From Lentimicrobiaceae bacterium (GTDB lineage: Bacteria; Bacteroidota; Bacteroidia; Bacteroidales; Lentimicrobiaceae): 5,394 nucleotides of DNA. The notes below the pieces were generated by a model that did no database searches, had not been told where the DNA came from, and saw only the letters and a list, made by a program, of their open reading frames with translations. Of this stretch, positions 1 through 5,363 are shown piece after piece; within the stretch, counting starts at the first letter, position 1; every line of letters begins with the position of its first letter. Both the position numbers and the translations under genes were made by a program. The stretch spans positions 1 to 5,394 of the forward strand of contig JAQVEI010000191.1 of the NCBI GenBank assembly GCA_028697695.1, written 5' to 3'.

Positions 1-1
1 T

Positions 2-118
2 CTGTATGGTGGCGATCTGGTGCACCCAGATGGTTGGGATAAACGCGCTTGGAATCATAAACGCGATGTTCGCGAGAGCCTGTTTTGGCTGGCAGTGGAA
101 GCCTGCCTGGCTTTGTAG
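2..118 (+). CDS. C-terminal fragment of an unidentified protein (5' end outside window)
   Basis: A reading frame is open from the window edge to a TAG stop at 116-118 and gives the last 38 residues of a protein, beginning LYGGDLVHPDGWDKRAW and ending WLAVEACLAL. The piece is soluble-looking, rich in Trp, Asp and Arg, and likely ends in an amphipathic helix. I do not recognise the family from so short a tail. It stops 12 nt before the ATG of the phosphodiesterase gene on the same strand, with that gene's ribosome site directly after the stop, so the two probably share a transcript. That it is a real gene end is inferred from the unbroken frame, the codon use matching the next gene, and the tight spacing. 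Confidence 0.6.
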   Translation: MYGGDLVHPDGWDKRAWNHKRDVRESLFWLAVEACLAL

Positions 119-130
119 ATTGGAGAGATT

Positions 131-1402
131 ATGCCTGTACATGAAGAACTTGTTATGAAACATTTGAAATCAATGGATGGTGTGCCGGAAAGCATATTGC
201 CTTCGTATGACGGATTTGGAATCGCGAATATTCTGCCCAGTGTGAGCGCATGGCTGGGCGGAAAAGCTTTGCCTGCCGCGCCTTTGCACGAAAGCATCAC
301 CCAGCACTTTGCGAAGAACTACAAACAAGTGCTGGTTATTTTGGTAGACGCACTGGGTTATAAGCAGCTGTGTCAGTGGATGAATGATGGGCAAGTCCCT
401 TTTTGGCAGGCACAGACTGAGGCGGGGCATCTTTTCCCGCTGACCAGTATTTGCCCGAGCACAACAGCATCGGCATTAACCAGCATCTGGACGGGTAGTA
501 CGCCCAGCCAACATGGCATCATTGGCTATGAAATGTGGCTTTGGCAGCTGGGCATGTCTATCAACAATATCTTTCATATGCCTGCCACTTTTGAAGGGGA
601 TATGGGCGGATTGTCGCGCGCGGGTTTTGACCCAGAAACGTTTTTGGGTATGGATCCTATCGGCACACATTTTAAGAAATGGGGTATTGATACTCATGCT
701 GTGATGCCTTCGCATATTGTTGGTTCGGGACTTTCACGAATGCATTTGAACGATGCGACTTTTCATGGCTATTCAAGTGAATCCGATTTGTGGGTAAAGG
801 TTCGCCAGCTTTTGTTGAACCCTAATCCCAGACGTCAGTTCGTGTATGTTTATTGGAGCATTGTCGATACACTGGCGCATCGTTATGGCACCTATGCTGA
901 AGCGGGTGTTGATTCCTTCACTAATTTTAGCCATAGTTTTGAACGGCTTTTGATGGAAAAAGTAAATAAAAGGAAGCCAGGCGATACTTTGGTCTTGCTT
1001 ACCGCCGATCATGGTTCAGTTACGACACCCGTTGACGAACAATACAATTTGGCGAATCATCCTGAACTGCGCAAGTTGTTGGTCATGCCCCCAACTTGCG
1101 AAGCGCGTTTGCCTTTCTTACATGTTAAAAGCGGGCAAGATGAAGCTGTGAAAAATTATTTTGAAAAGACCTGGCCAGGTGAGTTTCAATTTATAAACCG
1201 TGAGCAAGCTTTACAAATGGAACTTTTTGGCAAAGGAACATCCCATTCTGATTTGGAAAACCGCATTGGTGATCTTATCGCTGTGCCAACAAAACCTGAG
1301 ACTTATTTGTGGTGGCCCAAAAAGCTTAATCGTTTGCTGGGCAGGCACGGTGGTTTACACGAAGATGAAATGCTGGTGCCTTTGTTAGGCTTTGAGCTTT
1401 AG
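131..1402 (+). CDS. Alkaline phosphatase family protein (type I phosphodiesterase/nucleotide pyrophosphatase)
   Basis: This 423-residue protein belongs to the alkaline phosphatase superfamily, in the type I phosphodiesterase/nucleotide pyrophosphatase group (PF01663 type). These are two-zinc enzymes that hydrolyse phosphodiester or pyrophosphate bonds through a Thr/Ser nucleophile. All expected ligands are visible: D73 in VILVDALG, nucleophile T112 in CPSTTASALTS followed by TGSTPSQHGIIGY, D246 and H250 in SIVDTLAHRYG, D293-H294 in TADHGS, and H406 in GRHGGLHEDE. The D246-to-D293 spacing (47) equals that recalled for characterised bacterial NPPs, and the length fits the family. There is no signal peptide or membrane helix, so it should be cytosolic; its substrate cannot be read from sequence. 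The ATG at 131 is chosen because GGAG lies at 122-125, 5 nt upstream; an in-frame ATG at 155 is less well placed. It probably forms an operon with the gene ending 12 nt earlier. The block is richer in G+C than the genes to the right. Confidence 0.9.
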   Translation: MPVHEELVMKHLKSMDGVPESILPSYDGFGIANILPSVSAWLGGKALPAAPLHESITQHFAKNYKQVLVILVDALGYKQLCQWMNDGQVPFWQAQTEAGHLFPLTSICPSTTASALTSIWTGSTPSQHGIIGYEMWLWQLGMSINNIFHMPATFEGDMGGLSRAGFDPETFLGMDPIGTHFKKWGIDTHAVMPSHIVGSGLSRMHLNDATFHGYSSESDLWVKVRQLLLNPNPRRQFVYVYWSIVDTLAHRYGTYAEAGVDSFTNFSHSFERLLMEKVNKRKPGDTLVLLTADHGSVTTPVDEQYNLANHPELRKLLVMPPTCEARLPFLHVKSGQDEAVKNYFEKTWPGEFQFINREQALQMELFGKGTSHSDLENRIGDLIAVPTKPETYLWWPKKLNRLLGRHGGLHEDEMLVPLLGFEL

Positions 1403-1447
1403 CTGATTAAGGGCTTTTGATGAGGGGAATAATATCATCATACTGCG

Positions 1448-2095
1448 ATGAGGACAAAGGCGCTACGACCTGGAATTGCTTATCTGTTGAGACGAAATGA
1501 AATGATAAAGTTTGTGAAATCGATTGATAATATAAGTAAATATCAGTGTGGAAAGCTTCCTAAGCATGCGAAAAAACTAAAAGCTCCTGCTTCAATCGCT
1601 GAGATGATGAAGAAGTCCATGCCTGTTGCTGTAATCCTATGTTGTATCGTGATTTTGGCGTTGTTTACGAAAACCTATCTAAGTCAATCAAAGGTTGTTT
1701 CCCGGTTGGCTATCCTGGGTGGTTTGCTACTGGGATTCGTCCTTCTAATAGTTCATGAATGCTTACACGCCGTCGTTTATCCCAAGGAAGCGCAGGTAAC
1801 TATTGGTAAGTTAAAAGGCAAGTTGGTCTTTGTGGCTTTGGCATCTTATCCGTTAAGCAGAACCCGCTTTATAGTTATGTGTTTATTGCCATTTCTGCTT
1901 GGCGTTGTCCCTTTAACGTTGTTTTTATTGGCGCCACCACAGGCAACAGTGTTTAATGGTTTGATGTTTGGCATGGCCTGTGCGGGAATGGTTTCACCAT
2001 ATCCTGATGTCTATAATGTGATTTTAGTCTTAAAGCAATCAGGAAAGAATGACAAAATCATGTTTCACGGTGACGACTTGTATAAAATCCCCTGA
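1448..2095 (+). CDS. DUF3267 family membrane protein, putative zinc metalloprotease
   Basis: This 215-residue integral membrane protein resembles the DUF3267 (putative zincin peptidase) family. Four hydrophobic segments are visible at about residues 58-75, 86-102, 140-161 and 168-183. A canonical HExxH motif, HECLH, sits at 103-107 at the end of the second helix, as is usual for this family. A likely third metal ligand is D187 in SPYPDVYN, matching the family's conserved D-x-x-N near the last helix, and the tail IMFHGDDLYKIP also fits the family. The substrate is unknown. The start is uncertain: ATG 1448 has no close Shine-Dalgarno (AGGGG at 1423-1427 is too far). In-frame ATG 1502 (giving 197 residues, MIKFVKSID...) also has only a weak site but better matches how family members begin. 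It lies 45 nt after the phosphodiesterase gene with no clear terminator between. Protease activity is inferred from the motif alone. Confidence 0.8.
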   Translation: MRTKALRPGIAYLLRRNEMIKFVKSIDNISKYQCGKLPKHAKKLKAPASIAEMMKKSMPVAVILCCIVILALFTKTYLSQSKVVSRLAILGGLLLGFVLLIVHECLHAVVYPKEAQVTIGKLKGKLVFVALASYPLSRTRFIVMCLLPFLLGVVPLTLFLLAPPQATVFNGLMFGMACAGMVSPYPDVYNVILVLKQSGKNDKIMFHGDDLYKIP

Positions 2096-2183
2096 TATAG
2101 AGAAAAAGCTATTCAGATAAGCCTGTTACTCCAGAACTTACTTATCAAGCTTAGACGTGATAGCGTCATCAGCAAAATCGAAA

Positions 2184-2220
2184 TTATTGGCAACTAAAAT
2201 AGCTTTATCGGCAACTTAGA
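2184..2220 (+). promoter_or_regulatory. Tandem direct repeat, candidate LytTR operator
   Basis: Two 16 bp copies start 21 bp apart: TTATTGGCAACTAAAA (2184-2199) and TTATCGGCAACTTAGA (2205-2220), identical at 13 of 16 positions with an invariant GGCAACT core. A 21 bp period puts both copies on the same face of the helix, the layout typical of sites bound by LytTR-domain regulators. The pair lies just upstream of a candidate -35 (2231) and ahead of an operon that encodes a LytTR protein. The repeat is seen directly; its role as that protein's binding site is inference. Confidence 0.55.
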
Positions 2221-2230
2221 CTTTGCGGCA

Positions 2231-2259
2231 TTGATTTTAAAAGGCCGGTCTTTTAGCAT
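2231..2259 (+). promoter_or_regulatory. Candidate sigma-70/sigma-A promoter of the ABC/LytTR operon
   Basis: TTGATT (2231-2236) and TAGCAT (2254-2259) form a -35/-10 pair with 17 bp spacing, each matching the consensus at 4 of 6 bases. Transcription would start near 2266, leaving a leader of about 25 nt before the ATG at 2292. The weak boxes and the direct repeats immediately upstream suit an activator-dependent promoter. Identified by eye only. Confidence 0.45.
2238..2255. promoter_or_regulatory. 18 bp near-palindrome in the promoter spacer
   Basis: TAAAAGGCCGGTCTTTTA is self-complementary at 8 of 9 base pairs; only G2244/T2249 fails. It fills almost the whole interval between the candidate -35 and -10, reaching into the -10 by two bases. 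Protein sites in this position occur for repressors that block polymerase and for MerR-type activators that distort the spacer. No such regulator is encoded in the window. As RNA it would be too weak, and lacks the T run, to be a terminator. Confidence 0.45.
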
Positions 2260-2280
2260 AGAAATATCAAACAGCTAAAA

Positions 2281-2286
2281 AGGAGG
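2281..2286 (+). promoter_or_regulatory. Ribosome binding site of the ABC ATPase gene
   Basis: A perfect AGGAGG lies 5 nt upstream of ATG 2292 and fixes the start of the first operon gene. Confidence 0.85.
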
Positions 2287-2291
2287 CAACC

Positions 2292-3140
2292 ATGATTCAA
2301 TGTAAGAATGTATATAAAAGTTTTGCCGATAAAACTGTTTTGTCAGGAGTAAATTTTGATATTCCATCAGGGGAAATATTCGGATTACTTGGTCCGTCAG
2401 GTGCCGGGAAAACCACTCTCATCAAAATATTGACGGGGCAGCTTTCATTTGAGGCTGGTTCTGTCATAACTTTGGGTAAAAAAGTCGAAAGGCTTACGGG
2501 CGAAGACAAAAAGAATATCGGCATTATGATGGACGAATTTGGTGTATATGAAAGATTTTCATGCGTTGAAAATTTACAGATTTTTGCGGATATTTACGGC
2601 ATTCCACACAGCAAAATTAAACAGACCTTAGAGATGGTTGGATTGCAGGATGCGATGAGAATGCCGGCAATGAATTTGTCCAAAGGAATGCGGACAAGGC
2701 TTCAGCTTGCAAGAGTTTTTCTGCACTCACCGAAACTTATATTTTTAGATGAGCCTACGAGTGGGCTGGACCCGCAAACCATGAAGTCGATACACAGGAT
2801 AATTCTGGAGAAGAAAAGAACTGGGATTACCATATTTCTCACAACACACAATATGGAAGAAGCGGCAGCACTGTGCGATACAGTTGCACTTTTGAACGAA
2901 GGCGTTATTGTTGAAATGGGAGCGCCACAGGAAATATGCAGGAAATATAATCATCAGAAAAAAATAAAGTTGCATTTATCATCAGGTGAAGATCTTGAAC
3001 TGAAACACGGAAAAGAATCCGCAACAGAAATTTCCAGATTGTTCGAAGCGGGCAACATTGAAACCATACACTCATCGGAACCAAATTTGGAAACAGTTTT
3101 TTTGGAACTTACGGGAAGAAAACTTCAGGAGGATGTATAA
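2292..3140 (+). CDS. ABC-2 type exporter, ATP-binding protein
   Basis: This 282-residue cytoplasmic ATPase energises an ABC-2 type exporter, almost certainly with the permease encoded next to it. The nucleotide-binding domain spans about 1-215: Walker A GPSGAGKT (34-41), signature LSKGM (129-133, a variant of LSGGQ), Walker B LIFLDEP (149-155) with catalytic E154, D-loop SGLD (157-160) and switch H186. The Q-loop position, in IGIMMDEFGVYERFS, holds D81 instead of Gln. The C-terminal 65 residues form the short extension typical of DrrA/NatA-like exporter ATPases, ending EPNLETVFLELTGRKL. The length is typical. The start is fixed by AGGAGG 5 nt upstream. The stop is directly followed by the permease ATG, and this is the first gene of a four-gene operon with a LytTR regulator and a DUF3021 protein. 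The substrate is unknown: drug, peptide, bacteriocin or lipid are all possible. Confidence 0.93.
   Translation: MIQCKNVYKSFADKTVLSGVNFDIPSGEIFGLLGPSGAGKTTLIKILTGQLSFEAGSVITLGKKVERLTGEDKKNIGIMMDEFGVYERFSCVENLQIFADIYGIPHSKIKQTLEMVGLQDAMRMPAMNLSKGMRTRLQLARVFLHSPKLIFLDEPTSGLDPQTMKSIHRIILEKKRTGITIFLTTHNMEEAAALCDTVALLNEGVIVEMGAPQEICRKYNHQKKIKLHLSSGEDLELKHGKESATEISRLFEAGNIETIHSSEPNLETVFLELTGRKLQEDV
3127..3132 (+). promoter_or_regulatory. Ribosome binding site of the permease gene, inside the ATPase gene
   Basis: AGGAGG lies within the last codons of the ATPase gene, 8 nt before ATG 3141. It supports that start and close coupling of the two transporter subunits. Confidence 0.8.
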
Positions 3141-3827
3141 ATGCGAAATATCAGCGTCATTATCAAAAAACAAATAAAGGATACAATAAAAAACAGGGTT
3201 GTACTCATTCAGTTTATCCTTTTTCCTGTCATGACATTGATTATGGAAAACGCTATTAAGTTAGATGGTATGCCGGACGCATTTTTTACCAAATTGTTTT
3301 CCGTGATGTATATGGGCATGGCCCCTTTAACAGCTATGGCTGCGATTATTTCGGAAGAAAAAGAAAAAAATACTTTGAGAGTATTAATGATGGCAAATGT
3401 TGCGCCTTGGGAGTATTTGGCGGGTGTCGGTATATATGTCTGGACCATATGTATGGCTGGCGCGGGAGTAATGGCTACGGGTCTTGAAAAAGAGAATATA
3501 TTGTTCTATTTACTTATCATGGGACTTGGCTTTGTGATATCGATAGTGCTGGGAGGCTGTATAGGAATATTTGCAAAAAATCAGATGGTGTCCACATCGC
3601 TTGTAATGCCTGCGATGGTAATCTTAAGTTTCGGACCGATGCTGGCTCTATTTAACAGTACAATCGAAAAAGTAGCAAAATTCTTGTATACTCAACAAAT
3701 GAGTGTCTTACTCAACAAGATGAGTTTTGATAAAGGTATTGGAGAAAGTATAATCATTATTGTGATAAATGCGGCGGTGTTCATCATGCTGTTTTTTATA
3801 GCGTTCAGAAAAAAAGGGCTGGAATAA
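3141..3827 (+). CDS. ABC-2 type transporter permease
   Basis: This 228-residue membrane protein is the transmembrane subunit of the exporter. Hydrophobic segments at about residues 18-35, 55-71, 93-112, 119-141, 153-172 and 202-222 give the six helices expected of an ABC-2 permease. The cytoplasmic loop after the second helix carries SEEKEKNTLRVLMMANVAPWEYL (71-93), the conserved E-x-E-K-x-T-L element that contacts the ATPase in this family. It has no large extracellular domain, so it is a compact half-transporter that probably dimerises. The ATG directly follows the TAA of the ATPase gene, with AGGAGG 8 nt upstream, and the TAA of this gene directly abuts the ATG of the LytTR gene. Sequence alone does not indicate the substrate. 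Confidence 0.9.
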   Translation: MRNISVIIKKQIKDTIKNRVVLIQFILFPVMTLIMENAIKLDGMPDAFFTKLFSVMYMGMAPLTAMAAIISEEKEKNTLRVLMMANVAPWEYLAGVGIYVWTICMAGAGVMATGLEKENILFYLLIMGLGFVISIVLGGCIGIFAKNQMVSTSLVMPAMVILSFGPMLALFNSTIEKVAKFLYTQQMSVLLNKMSFDKGIGESIIIIVINAAVFIMLFFIAFRKKGLE

Positions 3828-4268
3828 ATGAGGATAGAAATTGATGTCGATGATAAATATGCAAATACGGAAGTGATAATACGCACACGGAAAATAACGC
3901 AAGAGATTGAAAAAATGATTGCGCTTATGCGAATGATAAATATGCAGATTGGCGTAAGACACAACGACGAGACATATTTATTGGATATAGAAAAAATTCT
4001 GTATATTGATACGGTTGATCGAAAGATACTTGTTTATACGGAAGATGAAATCTACGAATCAGATTTGAAATTGTACGAAATAGAGATGGAACTTGTAGAA
4101 CGCGACTTTCTCCGTGTAAGTAAACAGACTATAGTCAATTTAAGAAAGGTAAAAAGCCTTAGAGCAGAATTTGACAGGAAAATCAGGCTGACTTTACAAA
4201 ACGGTGAACAGATTATTGTGTCGCGTATGTATTCGGATGAATTAAGAAGAAAGCTGGGGTTGAAATAG
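3828..4268 (+). CDS. Stand-alone LytTR family transcriptional regulator
   Basis: This 146-residue cytoplasmic DNA-binding protein has a LytTR domain (PF04397 type) at about residues 43-143. Family marks are Y50-L52 with ILYIDTVDRKILVYT (57-71), FLRVSKQTIVNLRKV (94-108), and the recognition strand and tail NGEQIIVSRMYSDELRRKL (125-143). The first 40 residues (MRIEIDVDDK..., then a charged helix ending MIALMRM) replace the receiver domain of AgrA/LytR-type regulators, so it is not a classical two-component response regulator. Proteins of this form are usually paired with a small membrane protein; here a DUF3021 gene starts 2 nt after the stop. Known relatives in outline are the HdrR/HdrM and BrsR/BrsM pairs of streptococci, in which the membrane partner antagonises the regulator. 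The probable target is the direct repeat at 2184-2220. The start abuts the permease stop, with AAGGG at 3814-3818 as a modest ribosome site. Confidence 0.92.
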   Translation: MRIEIDVDDKYANTEVIIRTRKITQEIEKMIALMRMINMQIGVRHNDETYLLDIEKILYIDTVDRKILVYTEDEIYESDLKLYEIEMELVERDFLRVSKQTIVNLRKVKSLRAEFDRKIRLTLQNGEQIIVSRMYSDELRRKLGLK

Positions 4269-4270
4269 CA

Positions 4271-4753
4271 ATGGAAAGTAAGAAAACAATTTTTAACTAT
4301 ATATCCGACGTCTTTACTATGTATGGCGTTATTGTATTTGTTTATATTCTACTCAGTTTAATAGTAGGAGATTATGTAGGTGATTTTTCGTCCCTGTTCA
4401 GATTAGGAAGCGCAGGACTCTCCACAGCAACATTATTACAGTTACTGCTCCTTGCAAGTATTATAGTTATCGCTCAGAATATTTATCTTGCAGACCGATG
4501 GATAAAAAATATGACGGTTGTTTTGAGAAATGTGCTGTTTTTTCTGACGATTATGGTCGCAACTGCGGTTCTGATTGTTTTGTTCGACTGGTTTCCTGTG
4601 AACAACCTAAAGGCTTGGGGCGGTTTCATTTTATCATTTACGATAAGTACGCTTATAAGTGGATTATTAAGCAGGCTGAAAGAGCGTGCTGAAAACGCAA
4701 GTTTGCAAGCAGCGTTGGATAAATATAATAGAGAGAAGGGCATTAATCCGTAG
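4271..4753 (+). CDS. DUF3021 family four-helix membrane protein, likely partner of the LytTR regulator
   Basis: This 160-residue protein has four hydrophobic segments at about residues 17-33, 52-72, 85-106 and 114-134, and a charged cytoplasmic tail (135-157, LKERAENASLQAALDKYNREKG) likely to be helical or coiled. The segment FRLGSAGLSTATLLQLLLL followed by DRWIKNMTVVLRNVLF fits the DUF3021 family, found almost always beside a LytTR gene. By analogy with LytTR regulator/membrane-inhibitor pairs, it probably binds or sequesters the LytTR protein at the membrane and releases it on a signal, perhaps a membrane-active compound pumped out by the co-encoded exporter; this role is inference. The ATG is 2 nt after the LytTR stop; the ribosome site is weak (GGGG at 4256-4259), suggesting translational coupling. 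It is the last gene of the operon. Confidence 0.85.
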   Translation: MESKKTIFNYISDVFTMYGVIVFVYILLSLIVGDYVGDFSSLFRLGSAGLSTATLLQLLLLASIIVIAQNIYLADRWIKNMTVVLRNVLFFLTIMVATAVLIVLFDWFPVNNLKAWGGFILSFTISTLISGLLSRLKERAENASLQAALDKYNREKGINP

Positions 4754-4764
4754 CTTGCCACAGG

Positions 4765-4813
4765 GAAAAAACCATTACTGCAGGGGAAACGCAGAGAAAG
4801 AAGTTGTTTTTTC
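4765..4813 (+). terminator. Possible A/T-armed hairpin after the operon
   Basis: GAAAAAAC (4765-4772) and GTTTTTTC (4806-4813) are perfect 8 bp inverted repeats. Inside their 33 nt loop, CTGC (4778-4781) and GCAG (4791-4794) can pair as a second short stem. The T run forms the 3' arm, recalling a bidirectional intrinsic terminator, but the stem is mostly A-U and the inner G+C stem only 4 bp. It lies 11 nt after the DUF3021 stop, where the operon would end. This is a weak call; an incidental repeat in A+T-rich DNA is possible. Confidence 0.3.
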
Positions 4814-4858
4814 ATTGAAGATAACGGATAACGAATTAGGAATGTGTGAGAAATAGGC

Positions 4859-5206
4859 ATGGTGCAAAATAACAGCGCATTTTGGGACGCACTGGATAAA
4901 TTGGTGGCTGGGTCGGAAGTTGTCATTGACAGACCAAAGGGATCAGTCCATCCCAGGTATCCTGAGTTTATTTATCGAGTTGATTATGGCTATTTGAAAG
5001 ACACAACAGCAATGGATAGGGCAGGAATAGATGTGTGGGTCGGAAGTGGCGAAAAGAGGACAGATGCCATCATGTGTATTGTTGATTTGGTGAAGAAAGA
5101 TTCCGAAATCAAAATCCTGATCGGATGTACAGAAGAAGAAAAGGCTATCATCTACAAAACCCATAATGAAACGCCGTTTATGAAAGGCATTTTATTACGC
5201 CGATAA
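4859..5206 (+). CDS. Short inorganic pyrophosphatase-like protein
   Basis: This 115-residue cytosolic protein resembles a shortened family I inorganic pyrophosphatase, which hydrolyses PPi to two phosphates using divalent metal. Recognisable parts are VVIDRPKGSVHPRYP (21-35), Y39 with VDYGYLKDTT (41-50), corresponding to the Y-P-x-x-Y-G-Y/F region, and MDRAGIDVWVG (52-62), corresponding to the LDGDPVDVLV metal site. Aligned by eye with the E. coli enzyme, D65 and D70 are kept as D53 and D58, but the D67 position holds A55. It also lacks much of the C-terminal half of the usual enzyme of about 170-180 residues. The tail KDSEIKILIGCTEEEKAIIYKTHN is shared with small Firmicutes proteins that I recall being annotated as pyrophosphatases. 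Catalytic activity is therefore doubtful. The ribosome site is weak (GTGAG at 4846-4850). It lies 105 nt after the DUF3021 gene and is probably not part of its regulatory logic. Confidence 0.75.
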   Translation: MVQNNSAFWDALDKLVAGSEVVIDRPKGSVHPRYPEFIYRVDYGYLKDTTAMDRAGIDVWVGSGEKRTDAIMCIVDLVKKDSEIKILIGCTEEEKAIIYKTHNETPFMKGILLRR

Positions 5207-5306
5207 AATCAAGTTTGTTGTAACTGATAACATTTAAGCTCCGATTTCAGACGAAAACTTTACTTAAAAACCTTCAATCCAAGAGGCTTTATCCATTTGG
5301 GAATTG

Positions 5307-5312
5307 TATAAT
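5307..5312 (+). promoter_or_regulatory. Candidate -10 element before the last gene
   Basis: A perfect TATAAT lies in the 157 nt non-coding stretch between 5207 and 5363. Transcription would start near 5319, about 45 nt before the ATG at 5364. No good -35 is found 16-18 bp upstream (AGGCTT at 5284-5289), so only the -10 is supported. I see no clear terminator, RNA gene or repeat elsewhere in this stretch. Confidence 0.35.
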
Positions 5313-5353
5313 TTGAGTTGTGACAGGAAATGACCGATAGTTTCTTTGTTTGC

Positions 5354-5358
5354 GGAGG
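5354..5358 (+). promoter_or_regulatory. Ribosome binding site of the last, truncated gene
   Basis: GGAGG lies 5 nt upstream of ATG 5364. It is the main evidence that the short frame at the window edge is the start of a real gene. Confidence 0.65.
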
Positions 5359-5363
5359 AATAG

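Noticed and set aside
1418..1440. Inverted repeat TGATGA (1418-1423) / TCATCA (1435-1440) after the phosphodiesterase gene, considered as a terminator.
   Set aside because: The stem is six mostly A-T pairs with an 11 nt loop and no following T run, so it is too weak for an intrinsic terminator.
2116..2146. Inverted repeat GATAAG (2116-2121) / CTTATC (2141-2146) after the DUF3267 gene.
   Set aside because: It has only 6 bp of stem with a 19 nt loop and no T run; likely chance in A+T-rich DNA.
2154..2171. Small overlapping inverted repeats (GACG/CGTC and TGAT/ATCA) in GACGTGATAGCGTCATCA.
   Set aside because: The arms are 4 bp long and mutually exclusive; no link to the promoter or direct repeats is evident.
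2096..2291. Riboswitch or T-box leader before the ABC operon.
   Set aside because: The predicted leader is only about 25 nt and the rest of the gap shows operator-like repeats, with no recognisable riboswitch core or terminator/antiterminator pair.
3692..3964. Overlapping - strand open frames of 84-90 codons opposite the permease/LytTR junction.
   Set aside because: They are antisense to strongly supported coding sequence, low in complexity (Ile/Ser/Phe-rich) and lack a convincing ribosome site.
4804..4832. Possible promoter (TTGTTT, 17 bp, GATAAC) for the pyrophosphatase-like gene.
   Set aside because: Both boxes match the consensus poorly and overlap the A/T-armed repeat; too weak to list as a promoter.
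4483..4926. 147-codon open frame on the - strand spanning the end of the DUF3021 gene and the start of the pyrophosphatase-like gene.
   Set aside because: It lies antisense to two well-supported genes, resembles no family I know, and is explained as a shadow of their codon use.
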